Assembly: GCF_012911005.2 (NCBI RefSeq)
Contig: NZ_WTVS01000029.1
Span: forward strand, 1-64,000
Direction: 5' to 3'
Length of the DNA: 64,000 nucleotides
From: Aromatoleum toluolicum
GTDB taxonomy: Bacteria > Pseudomonadota > Gammaproteobacteria > Burkholderiales > Rhodocyclaceae
Numbering within the stretch: the stretch's first letter is position 1; each line of letters begins with the position of its first letter. Positions 40,740 to 51,226 of this stretch are shown here, in pieces. The notes beneath the pieces were generated by a model. It saw nothing but the letters and a program-made list of their open reading frames with translations, ran no database searches and had not been told where the DNA came from. A program made the translations under genes and the position numbers.

Positions 40740-42422
40740 TCAATAAACGTCGTGCATCGTGTTGAAGACGTTGAACTTGCCCGTCGGCGTGACGATTGCC
40801 GGGTCGGTGATGACCTTCTTCAGCTTGAGGGTCTTGTCGTCGTAGATGACGATCGCCGACTGATCGGTCTTGCCGCCCCACAGCGAGATCCACACCTCGT
40901 TCCCGGCCTCGTTGTACTCGGGGTGCGTTGCGCGGCGAATTGCCTTGCTTTCCGGCAAACCCGAATCCTTGGCCACGTCGAGACGAGCCGGCGCCTTGTT
41001 CAGGTCCTTGAGGTCATAGACATATACCGACTCGGCGATCTCCCGCTCGGGGTTCATCGGGGCGTCGGCCCACAGGTGCGTGGACTTCGGGTGCGTCTTG
41101 ACGAACAGGTTGCCCGCGCCCGGCATCTTCAGCTCCTGCACGACCTTCCAGTTCTTGTCCTTGTGCTTGGCGTGCTTGGGGTCATCCGAGGCCGTCGAGA
41201 TCACCGAGATCACGTCGGCACCGAGGTGGCCCGTCGTCCACACGGGGCCGAACTGCGGGTGCATGAAGTTCGCGCCACGGCCCGGATGCGGGATCTTCGC
41301 CGTATCTACCAGCGCGGCGAGCTTGCCGGTCTTCGTGTCGACCGCTGCGACCTTGTTCGACGCGTTGGCGGCGACCATGAAGTAGCGCTTCGAAACGTCC
41401 CAGCCGCCGTCATGCAGGAACTTGGCGGACTCGATCGTCGTGGACTTCAGGTTCTTGATGTCGGTGTAGTCGACCAGCATGATCTGGCCGGTTTCCTTCA
41501 CGTTCACGACCCACTCGGGCTTGATGTGCGAAGCGACAATCGACGCGACGCGCGGTTCCGGGTGGTACTCGCCGTCGACCGTCTGGCCGCGGGTGGAGAC
41601 GATCTTGATCGGCTCCAGGGTCTCGCCGTCCATGATCGAGAACTGGGGCGGCCAGTAGGTGCCGCCGATCAGGTACTTGTCCTCGAAGCCCTTGAACTTC
41701 GACGTATCGACCGAACGCGCGTCCGAACCGAGGCGCACCGTCGCAACGGTCTTCGGATCCTCGTACCACATATCGATGATGGTGGTCAGGCCGTCGCGGC
41801 CGACCGTATACACGTAGCGGCCGGATGCCGACAGCCTCGAGATATGCACCGCGTAGCCGGTGTCGAGCACTTTCCAGATCTTGTGCGTGTCGCCGTCGAT
41901 CAGCGCGAGCTTGCCGGCATCGCGCAGCGTCACCGCGAACACGTTCTTCAGGTTGATGTTGTTCATCTGCTTCTTCGGACGCTCGGCAACCGGAACGATC
42001 AACTTCCAGCTGTCCTTCATGTCCTTGAGCGAGAACTCGGGCGGCACGTCCGGCGTCTGCTGGATGTACCGCGCCATCATGTTGATCTCGTCCTTGGTCA
42101 GGATGTCGTCGTAGTTGACCATCCCGCCTTCGGTGCCGTAGGAGATGATCTTCTCGAGCCGGGCAGTGCCGAGCTTGAGCGTGCCGCCTTCGAGTTTGGT
42201 GCCATCGGCCGCGGTCTTGGCCCAGTGGGGTTCGAGGTTCTTGCCCGTCGCCCCCTTGCGCAAGACGCCGTGACAACCGGCACAGCGCTCGAAATAGATC
42301 TGCTTTGCCTTCGTTTTTTCGTCGGCAGTCATTTCAGGAGCTGACTGCGCCCACGCCGCGCCGACTGCCATCGGCAGCAGCGCCAGAGCCAGGGTCTTTC
42401 CGATCCAATTATGGTTTTGCAC
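40740..42422 (-). CDS. nirS: Cytochrome cd1 nitrite reductase, copy 1 (P. stutzeri-type)
   Basis: Periplasmic enzyme reducing nitrite to nitric oxide. I choose the GTG at 42422, six bases after AAGGAG, giving 560 residues; an upstream in-frame GTG lacks that site. Signal peptide ends near AWA-QS (25). Heme c motif CAGCH is at 47-51, followed by [16 protein letters not shown]. The d1 propeller keeps the proximal histidine (TGYAVHISR) and the pocket histidines (VASHIKPEW and FLHDGGWD); the end is FNVFNTMHDVY. The mature N-terminus is short, without the tyrosine-bearing arm of P. aeruginosa NirS. First gene of nirS-nirT-nirB, behind an FNR/DNR-like promoter. Complete. Confidence 0.96.
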   Translation of the reverse strand: MQNHNWIGKTLALALLPMAVGAAWAQSAPEMTADEKTKAKQIYFERCAGCHGVLRKGATGKNLEPHWAKTAADGTKLEGGTLKLGTARLEKIISYGTEGGMVNYDDILTKDEINMMARYIQQTPDVPPEFSLKDMKDSWKLIVPVAERPKKQMNNINLKNVFAVTLRDAGKLALIDGDTHKIWKVLDTGYAVHISRLSASGRYVYTVGRDGLTTIIDMWYEDPKTVATVRLGSDARSVDTSKFKGFEDKYLIGGTYWPPQFSIMDGETLEPIKIVSTRGQTVDGEYHPEPRVASIVASHIKPEWVVNVKETGQIMLVDYTDIKNLKSTTIESAKFLHDGGWDVSKRYFMVAANASNKVAAVDTKTGKLAALVDTAKIPHPGRGANFMHPQFGPVWTTGHLGADVISVISTASDDPKHAKHKDKNWKVVQELKMPGAGNLFVKTHPKSTHLWADAPMNPEREIAESVYVYDLKDLNKAPARLDVAKDSGLPESKAIRRATHPEYNEAGNEVWISLWGGKTDQSAIVIYDDKTLKLKKVITDPAIVTPTGKFNVFNTMHDVY

Positions 42423-42466
42423 CTTTCTCTCCTTAAGCGACACGGAATGTCAAACAACTGGCGCGG

Positions 42467-42508
42467 AGTATTGACCTGATGACTTTGGGGATCTTTGATG
42501 TGTCTTAA
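42467..42508 (-). promoter_or_regulatory. FNR/DNR-type promoter of nirS1
   Basis: Minus strand TTAAG-ACAC-ATCAA (42508-42495): right half perfect, left half three of five. A -10 AATACT (42472-42467) puts the start near 42460, 41-42 bp from the box centre. Leader about 38 bases. The gap 42423-42618 holds no gene. Confidence 0.55.
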
Positions 42509-42618
42509 ATTTCCCCAGACGGTGCGGGGATATAGACATTCGACATACGTGCGGATGCGCTCCGACCGTTGGTCGAAGGGAACATGACGGCATCGCCGCC
42601 AGGCGGACGGAAAGGGAT

Positions 42619-43125
42619 TCAGCCCGCGTCGCGGATGCGCAGGCCGGTCTTCTTCAGGATCGCGGAAGAGAAGAGCACGTCGCGGGCGCGACACGTGGCG
42701 GGGAAACGCGATTCGAGGCGGGCGGCGATGTCCTCGATCTGTTCACGCACGGCGTCGTGACTGCGGCCATGCACCATCGCGAACAGGTTGTACGGCCAGT
42801 CCGGCAGACGGCGGGGACGGCGATAGCAGTGCGTGACGGCGGAGAGCGCACCAAGCCATTCGCCGACCGCCTCGATCGCCGCGTCATCGATGTCCCACAC
42901 GCTCATGCCATTGGCCGTATAGCCGATCGCGTAGTGGTTCGGCACGGCCCCGATGCGCCGGATCACGCCCCGCTCGAGCATGGAGCCGATGCGTGCGAGC
43001 AGCTCCTCGGGCGGGATGCCCAGTTCGCCAGCGACCGCGCCCCAGGGGTCGGGAACCAGCGGCAGACCGCCCTGGGTCGCGACGATGATGCGCCGTTCGA
43101 GCTCGTCGGCAGCCACGTCCGTCAT
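42619..43125 (-). CDS. nirH: Heme d1 biosynthesis protein NirH (siroheme decarboxylase subunit)
   Basis: A 168-residue AsnC/Lrp-fold protein; with NirD, L and G it decarboxylates siroheme to didecarboxysiroheme. The ATG at 43125 overlaps the nirG stop (ATGA). Motifs VIRRIGAVPNHYAIGYTANGMSVW and THCYRRPRRLPDWPYNLFAMVHG match the NirL/NirH branch. G versus H is assigned from the nirC-F-D-L-G-H order. Last of the nirCFDLGH run; about 200 bp separate it from nirS1. Confidence 0.88.
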   Translation of the reverse strand: MTDVAADELERRIIVATQGGLPLVPDPWGAVAGELGIPPEELLARIGSMLERGVIRRIGAVPNHYAIGYTANGMSVWDIDDAAIEAVGEWLGALSAVTHCYRRPRRLPDWPYNLFAMVHGRSHDAVREQIEDIAARLESRFPATCRARDVLFSSAILKKTGLRIRDAG

Positions 43126-43604
43126 GCCTCCAGCTTCATTTCGACGAAGTACTCGCGTTCCTTCGGAAAGAGGAACACGGGCAGCCCCGTTGCGGCTTCG
43201 ATGCGCCCGGCGCAGTCGGCGATGCCGTCGGGACGCTCGGTCGCGAGCACGAACCACATATTGAGGGCGTGCACGCGCCGGTAATTGTGGGCGACTTCGG
43301 CGAACGCGTTGACCTGCGCGGCGACATGTTCGAAGACGTCGTCGGGAACGCTCATTGCAGCCAGGCAGAACGCGCCGCCGATGCGTTCGATCTGGAACAT
43401 CGGGCCGAAACGGGTCAACACGCGCGCATCGAGCAGACGCTGCAGGCGCACGAGGACCTCTTCCTCCGTGAGACCCAGGCGCAGGCCGACCTCGGCAAAG
43501 GGCTGGCGGGAAAGCGGAAAATCGCCCTGCAATGCGTTGATCAGCGCACGATCGATGTCATCCAGCGCAACGGGACCGTCGGCGGGCGTGCGGCGACCGC
43601 TCAT
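43122..43604 (-). CDS. nirG: Heme d1 biosynthesis protein NirG (siroheme decarboxylase subunit)
   Basis: A 160-residue AsnC/Lrp-fold protein of the NirD/NirG branch. An N-terminal winged helix (about 15-70) precedes the ligand domain with VLTRFGPMFQIERIGG and EVAHNYRRVHALNMWFVLATE. Overlaps nirDL upstream and nirH downstream by ATGA, so the subunits are probably made in fixed ratio. Confidence 0.88.
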   Translation of the reverse strand: MSGRRTPADGPVALDDIDRALINALQGDFPLSRQPFAEVGLRLGLTEEEVLVRLQRLLDARVLTRFGPMFQIERIGGAFCLAAMSVPDDVFEHVAAQVNAFAEVAHNYRRVHALNMWFVLATERPDGIADCAGRIEAATGLPVFLFPKEREYFVEMKLEA

Positions 43605-44659
43605 GCGTCCGCATCCGTCAGGTAACAGGCGCCCTGCTGCTTGAAGCGACGGCAGCTGAAGAGCACCTCGTGCGCCCAGCGATCCAGGCCGAGGCGACCG
43701 GCGATGTCGTCACGGGTCGCGCACACGGCTTCGCGCGAGCGTCCGTGGATCATGCAGAAGAGGTTGTAGCGCCACCCCGGCAGCGCGCGGCGACGGCGAT
43801 AGCACAGGGTGACAGCGGGCTCGGTTGCGAGCAGGCGGCCGAGCCGGCTGACCTCCTCGTCCGGAACGTCCCATACGCACATCGCGTTGGCACGAAAGCC
43901 CAGTTCATGATGCCGCACGACGATGCCGAAGCGCTTGACGATACCGTCGGCGAGCCAGCGTTCGATCAGCTCGAAGACCATCCCCTCGCTGATCCCGGCC
44001 TTGCGCCCCAACGCGTCGAAAGGACGCGCTTCCAGCGGCAGCCCTTCCTGCAGCGCATGCATGAGCGCACGCTCCAGCCCGGGCAGCGCACAGGCCGCCT
44101 CGGGGGGCGGCTGTGCGGGCGCGGCCTCCTTGCCTGCCGCCCGCGCAGTGGCACCGCCGGCCAGATCGAAGCCGAGATCGATGTGGAACTCCTCTTCCAG
44201 CGGCAGCACAATCACCGGGCAGCCGGTGTCGTGCTCGATTCCGGCGACGATCTCGCGCAGCCGTCCCTGCGACGCCGCGGTGACGACGAACCAGAGGTTG
44301 TAGGCGTGCTCGCGCTGGTAGTTGTGGTTGACCTCGGCGACGGCGCTCACGCGTGCGGCAATCTCCTCTAGCCGTTCCGCGGGCGCGACGAGGGCGGCAA
44401 GGGCGCTCGAACCGATGCGCCGCGGCGCAAACACGGCGCCGACACGGCTGACGACGCCCGAAGCCTGCCAGGCTCGCAGCGCATGCAGCGCCTCGTCCTC
44501 GCCAAGACCGCATTCCGCCGCGATCGCGGCGAACGGTCGCGAGACGAGCGGAAATGTGCGCTGGTATTCGTTGAGGAGACGGAAGGTGCCCGAGCCGACC
44601 GCGGCGCCGGGAATCCCCGCGGCGGCAAGATCTACGATGCGCGCGCCGTGACAGCTCAT
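43601..44659 (-). CDS. nirDL: Fused siroheme decarboxylase NirDL
   Basis: A 352-residue protein in which two AsnC-like units are joined. The N-terminal half (about 20-165) is NirD-like (VVSRVGAVFAPRRIGSSALA, EVNHNYQREHAYNLWFVV). A linker rich in Ala/Pro follows (about 170-190). The C-terminal half (about 190-352) is NirL-like (IVKRFGIVVRHHELGFRANAM, LCYRRRRALPGWRYNLFCMIHG). NirDL fusions are known elsewhere; here NirG and NirH stay separate. ATG is 1 bp after the nirF stop. Confidence 0.92.
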   Translation of the reverse strand: MSCHGARIVDLAAAGIPGAAVGSGTFRLLNEYQRTFPLVSRPFAAIAAECGLGEDEALHALRAWQASGVVSRVGAVFAPRRIGSSALAALVAPAERLEEIAARVSAVAEVNHNYQREHAYNLWFVVTAASQGRLREIVAGIEHDTGCPVIVLPLEEEFHIDLGFDLAGGATARAAGKEAAPAQPPPEAACALPGLERALMHALQEGLPLEARPFDALGRKAGISEGMVFELIERWLADGIVKRFGIVVRHHELGFRANAMCVWDVPDEEVSRLGRLLATEPAVTLCYRRRRALPGWRYNLFCMIHGRSREAVCATRDDIAGRLGLDRWAHEVLFSCRRFKQQGACYLTDADA

Positions 44660-44660
44660 C

Positions 44661-45848
44661 TCAGAATCCCGTGCGGAACGCGCGGCTGGTGAAGAAGATG
44701 CCGCTCGGGCTCGCGGCGGGCAGCTCCGCCAGCTTGCGGCGAGTACCGGTATCGTAGATCACGACCCTGTTGTCGTCCCGCGCCGAGATCCACACCGCCT
44801 CGCCCTTGGGCGTGAACTCCAGGTGCAGGATCGCCCGGCCGGGCTGGAAGGTGTCGACGAGGCGGTTCGTGTAGGTATCGATGACCTGCATCCAGCCGTT
44901 GTCGGGAAAGGCGAAATTCACCCACACCTCGCGCCCGTCCGGCCGCGCCATCACGAACACGGGCTGACTCTTGACCGGGATGCGCGCGACCTCCTTCCAG
45001 CTCCCGAGCTCGACGACGAGCACTTCATGGCGACCGATTGCCGGCAGGTACGCGCGTCCGGCAGCCACCGCCCAGCCGCGCAGGTGGGGCATCTTGTATA
45101 CGGGCAAGGCCTGCTCGCCACGGCCGTAGCCGGGCAGGATGGTGCGCACGCCCTGCGCCGGCTGCCACAAGTCTAGCATCGAGAGACCGTCCTCGCCGAA
45201 GAGGCCGGCGATGTAGTAGCGGCCGTCAGGCGTCACGAGCGCATCGTAGGGCTGCTTGCCGGCAGGATAGCGCTCGGTCTTCGGGTTCTTCGGATCGGAC
45301 AGGTCGGTGACGCGGATCTCGTTCGCATCGAACAACGAATAGATGAACCGGTTCCCCGGCAGATCCGCGAGCCCGACGACCTTCGACCGCTTGCCCTCGG
45401 TGCCGTAATCGGCCGGCACGTCGGCGACGAGCTCCAGCGTGGCGGCATCGAAGGCCTTGATGCCGCCCGGCTCGTAATTCTGCGCCACCACCAGACGACC
45501 GTCCTGCGAGACCGCGCCGCCGATCGAATTGCCGGCCTGCACGACGCGTCCGGCAATCGTGGCGGTCAGCAGGTCGACCTTGGTGAGCCCGCCATCACGC
45601 CCGAAAACATACGCGTAGCGGCCGTCACGCGAGAAGACCACCGACGCGTGCGACAGGTCGCCGAGGCCCGACACCTGCGCAAGCGACTTGCGGCCGGAGG
45701 TCTCGATCACCTGCACCTGCCCCGTCGCGCGCTCGATCACCACCCCGAGGTCACCGGTGCCGCGCAGCGTCGGCTGCGGCGTCGCACACGCCGAGAGGAG
45801 CAGGACCGGGACGACCCACCACATGTATTTCACGATCAGGTGCAGCAT
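44661..45848 (-). CDS. nirF: NirF, heme d1 maturation lipoprotein
   Basis: Periplasm-facing protein of 395 residues required for heme d1 formation; its precise step is still debated in the literature I know. A lipobox LLSAC (Cys21) indicates a membrane-anchored lipoprotein. The rest is a propeller related to the NirS d1 domain (FSRDGRYAYVFGRDGGLTKVDLL, ending near FTPKGEAVWISARDDNRVVIYD). ATG at 45848 has GAGG six bases upstream. It is 46 bp after nirC. Confidence 0.92.
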   Translation of the reverse strand: MLHLIVKYMWWVVPVLLLSACATPQPTLRGTGDLGVVIERATGQVQVIETSGRKSLAQVSGLGDLSHASVVFSRDGRYAYVFGRDGGLTKVDLLTATIAGRVVQAGNSIGGAVSQDGRLVVAQNYEPGGIKAFDAATLELVADVPADYGTEGKRSKVVGLADLPGNRFIYSLFDANEIRVTDLSDPKNPKTERYPAGKQPYDALVTPDGRYYIAGLFGEDGLSMLDLWQPAQGVRTILPGYGRGEQALPVYKMPHLRGWAVAAGRAYLPAIGRHEVLVVELGSWKEVARIPVKSQPVFVMARPDGREVWVNFAFPDNGWMQVIDTYTNRLVDTFQPGRAILHLEFTPKGEAVWISARDDNRVVIYDTGTRRKLAELPAASPSGIFFTSRAFRTGF

Positions 45849-45894
45849 TTGATCCTCATCTCATATCGAGCCGCACGGACGACGAAAACCCCGC

Positions 45895-46257
45895 TCAGCG
45901 CGAGGCGCCGGGATCCGCCGGAAATCCTTCGGCAAGCCGGTCCACGATCCACGCGGCCTCGTCTTCCGCGACGATGCCGCGAAACGGCGGCATCGGCGTG
46001 CCGGGGCGACCGCCCAGGATCGTCGCGACGAGGCCCTCGCGTGGCTTGTCGCGCAGGGCCGGGGCCGTCAGCGCAGGCCCCAATCCGCCCTGCAGGGTCA
46101 GGCCATGACAGGAACCGCAATCCTGGCGCACCAGATGCACCAGTTCGCGGATACGTTGGGGCTGCAACTGCGGGGACGCATCCTGCGCTGCAGCCGGCAA
46201 TCCCGCGACCATTGCGACAAATGCCAGGAAAACCGCCCGATACGCCCCATGCGACAC
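45895..46257 (-). CDS. nirC: NirC, small periplasmic cytochrome c55X
   Basis: A 120-residue monoheme cytochrome with signal peptide (cleavage near AAA-QDA, about 24) and CGSCH at 47-51. The methionine ligand is probably in GTPMPPF. NirC proteins can donate electrons to NirS or serve d1 maturation. First gene of nirCFDLGH, divergent from nirE with a shared regulatory region. Confidence 0.88.
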   Translation of the reverse strand: MSHGAYRAVFLAFVAMVAGLPAAAQDASPQLQPQRIRELVHLVRQDCGSCHGLTLQGGLGPALTAPALRDKPREGLVATILGGRPGTPMPPFRGIVAEDEAAWIVDRLAEGFPADPGASR

Positions 46258-46339
46258 GCCGCCACCCCCAGTATTGAATCCTCCGCCCCGTCATGCACCG
46301 CGACACGTCCGCGATGCCCGAACATGCGACGGCGCGACA

Positions 46340-46410
46340 AGTATCAAGCACACAGCATTCTGCGCTCCTTGATATCGGTTAATTTCCCGGACGGCGAGTA
46401 GGGATACAGT
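46340..46410. promoter_or_regulatory. Shared FNR/DNR box between divergent nirC and nirE promoters
   Basis: Box TTGAT-ATCG-GTTAA (46369-46382, centre 46375.5). On the + strand, TACAGT (46405-46410) sits as -10 for a start near 46417, 41-42 bp from the centre. On the - strand, GATACT (46345-46340) sits as -10 for a start near 46333, about 42-43 bp from the centre. One activator dimer could serve both directions. Confidence 0.6.
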
Positions 46411-46487
46411 GTCGGCGCGAATCAGCTGATTGCCACACAAGAACCAGCCGCGCTGGTACGTCGGCGCGGCGTCCTGGAGAGCCATCC

Positions 46488-47312
46488 ATGAGCATGCACA
46501 ATCGCGTCGCCGACCCCAGGCAGTGCAGCGCGGGCGGCGCGTCGCGCCCGACCGGCAAAGTGTATCTGGTGGGAGCCGGCCCCGGCGACCCGGACTTGCT
46601 CACACTCAAGGCGGCACGCCTGATCGGCAGCGCCGACGTCGTCGTGTACGACCACCTCGTCGGCGACGGCGTCCTCGCGCTGGTCAACCGCAACGCCCGC
46701 ATGATCTATGTCGGCAAGGAGGCCGGCAATCATTCGCTGCCTCAGGATCAGATCAACGACCTCCTGGTCGAGCTCGCGCGCACCGGCCTCGACGTGGTGC
46801 GCCTCAAGGGCGGCGACCCCTTCATGTTCGGCCGCGGCGGCGAGGAGATGGAAGAACTGCTCGATCACGGCGTCTCGTGCGAAGTCGTGCCCGGCATCAC
46901 GGCGGCCTGCGGCATCTCCGCCTGTACCGGCATGCCGCTCACGCATCGCGATCATGCGCGGTCGGTGATCTTCACGACCGGCCACCTCAAGGACGGCACG
47001 GTGAACCTCGACTGGCCTGCCCTGGCGCGGCCCAACCAGACGGTCGTGATCTACATGGGTCTCGGCGCGCTCGACATCATCTGCCGCGAACTCATCGCCC
47101 ACAGCCTGCCCGGCGACACGCCCGCCGCCGTCGTGCATGCCGGCACCACGGAACGGCAAACCGTCCTCACGGACCGGCTCGACCGGCTCGCAGCCTCAGT
47201 CACACGCGCCCGGCTCAAGTCGCCGGCGCTGATCATGATCGGCTCGATCGTTTCGCTCCATGCGCTGCTCGGCAAGGAACGCCAAACGGAAGAACTTGCG
47301 CTGACGGCATGA
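46488..47312 (+). CDS. nirE: Uroporphyrinogen-III C-methyltransferase NirE
   Basis: SAM-dependent enzyme (SUMT) making precorrin-2, the first dedicated step toward siroheme and heme d1. It has 274 residues: VYLVGAGPGDPDLLTLKA start motif, VRLKGGDPFMFGRGGEE, and PGITAACGISACTGMPLTHRDHA. It lacks CysG dehydrogenase and ferrochelatase domains. NirE rather than CobA from context. Divergent from nirC and 65 bp upstream of nirS2. Confidence 0.92.
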   Translation: MSMHNRVADPRQCSAGGASRPTGKVYLVGAGPGDPDLLTLKAARLIGSADVVVYDHLVGDGVLALVNRNARMIYVGKEAGNHSLPQDQINDLLVELARTGLDVVRLKGGDPFMFGRGGEEMEELLDHGVSCEVVPGITAACGISACTGMPLTHRDHARSVIFTTGHLKDGTVNLDWPALARPNQTVVIYMGLGALDIICRELIAHSLPGDTPAAVVHAGTTERQTVLTDRLDRLAASVTRARLKSPALIMIGSIVSLHALLGKERQTEELALTA

Positions 47313-47327
47313 GCACCCGTCGATAAC

Positions 47328-47356
47328 GTACTTGGCCGATCCTCGTGCACAAGTAC
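47328..47356 (+). repeat. Inverted repeat in nirE-nirS2 spacer
   Basis: GTACTTG (47328-47334) and CAAGTAC (47350-47356) with a 15-base loop, ending about ten bases before the nirS2 ribosome binding site (GAAAGGAGATAG). No FNR-like box or strong promoter is seen in the spacer, so nirS2 is probably read from the nirE promoter. Confidence 0.4.
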
Positions 47357-47374
47357 TTTCCTGAAAGGAGATAG

Positions 47375-49108
<1,734 letters not shown>

Positions 49109-49149
49109 GCGCGCCGGGCGACCCGTCCGCCCCGTGCCGCAACGCCTAC

Positions 49150-49172
49150 GGCCAGCCTTGCGCTGGCCTTTT
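49150..49172 (+). terminator. Rho-independent terminator after nirS2
   Basis: GGCCAGC (49150-49156), loop CTTGC, GCTGGCC (49162-49168), then TTTTCATTTT. Confidence 0.85.
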
Positions 49173-49188
49173 CATTTTCTGCGGAAGG

Positions 49189-49431
49189 CTATTTTCTGAG
49201 GCGCGTGACGATGAACAGGATCACGATCGCGCCAACCACCGAGCCAACGAAGCCGGCGGGCTGGCCTGGCCGATACAGGCCGAAAAATTGTCCGCCATAG
49301 CCCGCCAGCATCGCACCGGCGATACCGAGCAGCGTCGTCATGATGATGCCCAGTCCATCCTTTCCCGGATGCAGCAGGCGGGCGATCAGTCCGGCGATGA
49401 AGCCGATGGCGATGGTAGCGATCAGGGACAC
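49189..49431 (-). CDS. GlsB/YeaQ/YmgE-family small membrane protein
   Basis: An 80-residue integral membrane protein starting at GTG (49431) with GGAGG about eight bases upstream; the longer frame overlaps the exonuclease gene. Three helices: IATIAIGFIAGLIARL, GIIMTTLLGIAGAMLAGYGG and a C-terminal VGSVVGAIVILFIV. GlsB/YeaQ (transglycosylase-associated) proteins are stress-related and of unknown biochemistry. It lies 13 bp after the exonuclease gene and converges on nirS2. Confidence 0.82.
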   Translation of the reverse strand: MSLIATIAIGFIAGLIARLLHPGKDGLGIIMTTLLGIAGAMLAGYGGQFFGLYRPGQPAGFVGSVVGAIVILFIVTRLRK

Positions 49432-49444
49432 CGGAAATACCTCC

Positions 49445-50239
49445 CTACGGTTTAGGCCCCGTCCAGGCGGCGAGGAACTCCTTCCAGTGCGGCGCGTCGA
49501 TGCGCGCGAGCGACTGGCGCACCACGTCCAGCTCGGCCTCGTAGGCTGCCGTGTCGAGCTGGCCGCGCATGCGCTGGAAACCAAGATACACGAGGTAGGT
49601 GTTCACGACATCGGTCTCGCAGTAATCACGAATCTCCGCGATCCGCCCCTCCTGCCAGGCCGGCCACACCGCCGAGCCGTCCATTCCGAGCTTGCCTGGA
49701 AAACCCATCAGCTTCGCGAGCTCATCCAGCGGCGCATTCGCGCGCGGCTGGTACATCGCCAGCAGATCCATCAGGTCGAGATGGCGGCTGTGATAACGGC
49801 CGATGTAATTGTTCCACTTGAAATCGCGCGAGTCGTGGTAGTCGCCCTCGCCCTGGTCCCAGTAACGCGGCGCCGACACGCCGTGCCGCAGTCCCCGGTA
49901 GTGCAGCACCGGCAGGTCGAAGCCGCCGCCGTTCCACGATACGATCTGCGGCGTGTAGCGCTCGATGCCGTCGAAGAAGCGCTGGATGATCTCGCCCTCG
50001 CCGCTGTCCGGCTCAGACAGCGAAAACACGCGGAACTGGTTCGCGTCGCGCAGCGCGCAGGAAATCGTCACTACGCGCTGCAGGTGGTGCTGCAGGAAAT
50101 CACTCCCGCCCGCGGCGCGGCGCTGCTGGAACGCGAATTCGGCGACCTCGTAGTCGCTCAGGTCCTCGGGCAGGCCATTGAGCACGCGGATGCCGGCCAC
50201 GTCCGGAATGGTTTCGATATCGAATACGAGCACCGGCAC
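49445..50239 (-). CDS. PolB-type predicted 3'-5' exonuclease
   Basis: A 264-residue DEDDy-superfamily nuclease resembling the exonuclease domain of DNA polymerase II. Exo I FDIET (6-10), Exo II NGGGFDLPVL and Exo III YCETDVVNTYLVYL are all intact, so catalysis is expected. Stand-alone proteins of this kind are widespread in proteobacteria, with no settled role. It sits 21 bp after cysM. Confidence 0.85.
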   Translation of the reverse strand: MPVLVFDIETIPDVAGIRVLNGLPEDLSDYEVAEFAFQQRRAAGGSDFLQHHLQRVVTISCALRDANQFRVFSLSEPDSGEGEIIQRFFDGIERYTPQIVSWNGGGFDLPVLHYRGLRHGVSAPRYWDQGEGDYHDSRDFKWNNYIGRYHSRHLDLMDLLAMYQPRANAPLDELAKLMGFPGKLGMDGSAVWPAWQEGRIAEIRDYCETDVVNTYLVYLGFQRMRGQLDTAAYEAELDVVRQSLARIDAPHWKEFLAAWTGPKP

Positions 50240-50260
50240 TACGAGTCTCCAGAAAGATCG

Positions 50261-51151
50261 TCAGCCCGGGAAGACGCCCGTCGACAGATAACGGTCGCCG
50301 CGATCGCAGACGATCGAAACGATCACGGCATTCTCCAGCTGCGCGGCAAGACGCACCGCCACGTGCATCGCCCCGCCCGACGAAATGCCCGAAAAAATAC
50401 CCTCTTCGCGCGCAAGCCGCCGCGTCATGTCCTCCGCATCGGCCTGGCTCACGTACTCCAGCGCATCGACGCGCGGCTTCTCGTAGATGCGCGGCATATA
50501 GGCCTCCGGCCACTTGCGGATGCCGGGAATCTGCGAGCCCTCCTCGGGCTGGCAGCCGATGATGCGGATCGCCGGATTCTTCTCCTTGAGGAAGTGCGAG
50601 CAGCCCATGATCGTGCCCGTCGTTCCCATGCTGCTGACGAAATGGGTGATACGGCCGCCCGTCTGCTCCCAGATCTCCGGGCCGGTTGCCTCGTAGTGCG
50701 CGAGCGGATTGTCCGGGTTGGCGAACTGGTCGAGGATGATGCCCCGGCCCTCGTCGCGCATGCGCTCGGCGACATCGCGCGCCATCTCCATGCCGCCTTC
50801 GCGCGGCGTCAGCACCAGCTCCGCGCCGAAGGCGCGCATCGTCTGACGACGCTCCACACTCTGGTTCTCGGGCATCACCAGGATCATGCGATAGCCGCGG
50901 ATCGCCGCAGCCATTGCCAGCGCGATGCCGGTGTTGCCACTGGTCGCCTCGATCAGCGTATCGCCCGGGCGGATGTCGCCGCGCCGCTCCGCATGCACGA
51001 TCATCGACAGGGCCGGGCGGTCTTTCACCGACCCCGCGGGGTTGTTGCCTTCGAGTTTGGCGAGGATCACATTGTTACGCCCCGCTCCGATGCGCTGCAG
51101 GCGCACCAGCGGAGTCTGACCCACGTAGTCATCGAGCGTCTTGAAATCCAT
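50261..51151 (-). CDS. cysM: Cysteine synthase B (O-acetylserine sulfhydrylase)
   Basis: PLP enzyme making cysteine from O-acetylserine or O-phosphoserine-like acceptors. It has 296 residues. The PLP lysine is K43 (NPAGSVKDRPAL), the phosphate loop is SSMGTTGTIMG and the substrate loop is ATSGNTGIALAM. CysM rather than CysK because of the EGNNPAGSVKDR signature and short length. A 12-bp palindrome lies about 75 bases upstream. Confidence 0.93.
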   Translation of the reverse strand: MDFKTLDDYVGQTPLVRLQRIGAGRNNVILAKLEGNNPAGSVKDRPALSMIVHAERRGDIRPGDTLIEATSGNTGIALAMAAAIRGYRMILVMPENQSVERRQTMRAFGAELVLTPREGGMEMARDVAERMRDEGRGIILDQFANPDNPLAHYEATGPEIWEQTGGRITHFVSSMGTTGTIMGCSHFLKEKNPAIRIIGCQPEEGSQIPGIRKWPEAYMPRIYEKPRVDALEYVSQADAEDMTRRLAREEGIFSGISSGGAMHVAVRLAAQLENAVIVSIVCDRGDRYLSTGVFPG

Positions 51152-51226
51152 CTTGCCTTGTTCCGGAATGGTTGGTCCGCCCCGATCTTAAGCCGCCGCC
51201 CCCCGAATCGATAACCTGCGCCACGG

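Noticed and set aside
42423-42618. Small gene between nirS1 and nirH
   Set aside because: Open frames here have no ribosome binding site or recognisable product; the stretch is explained as promoter DNA.
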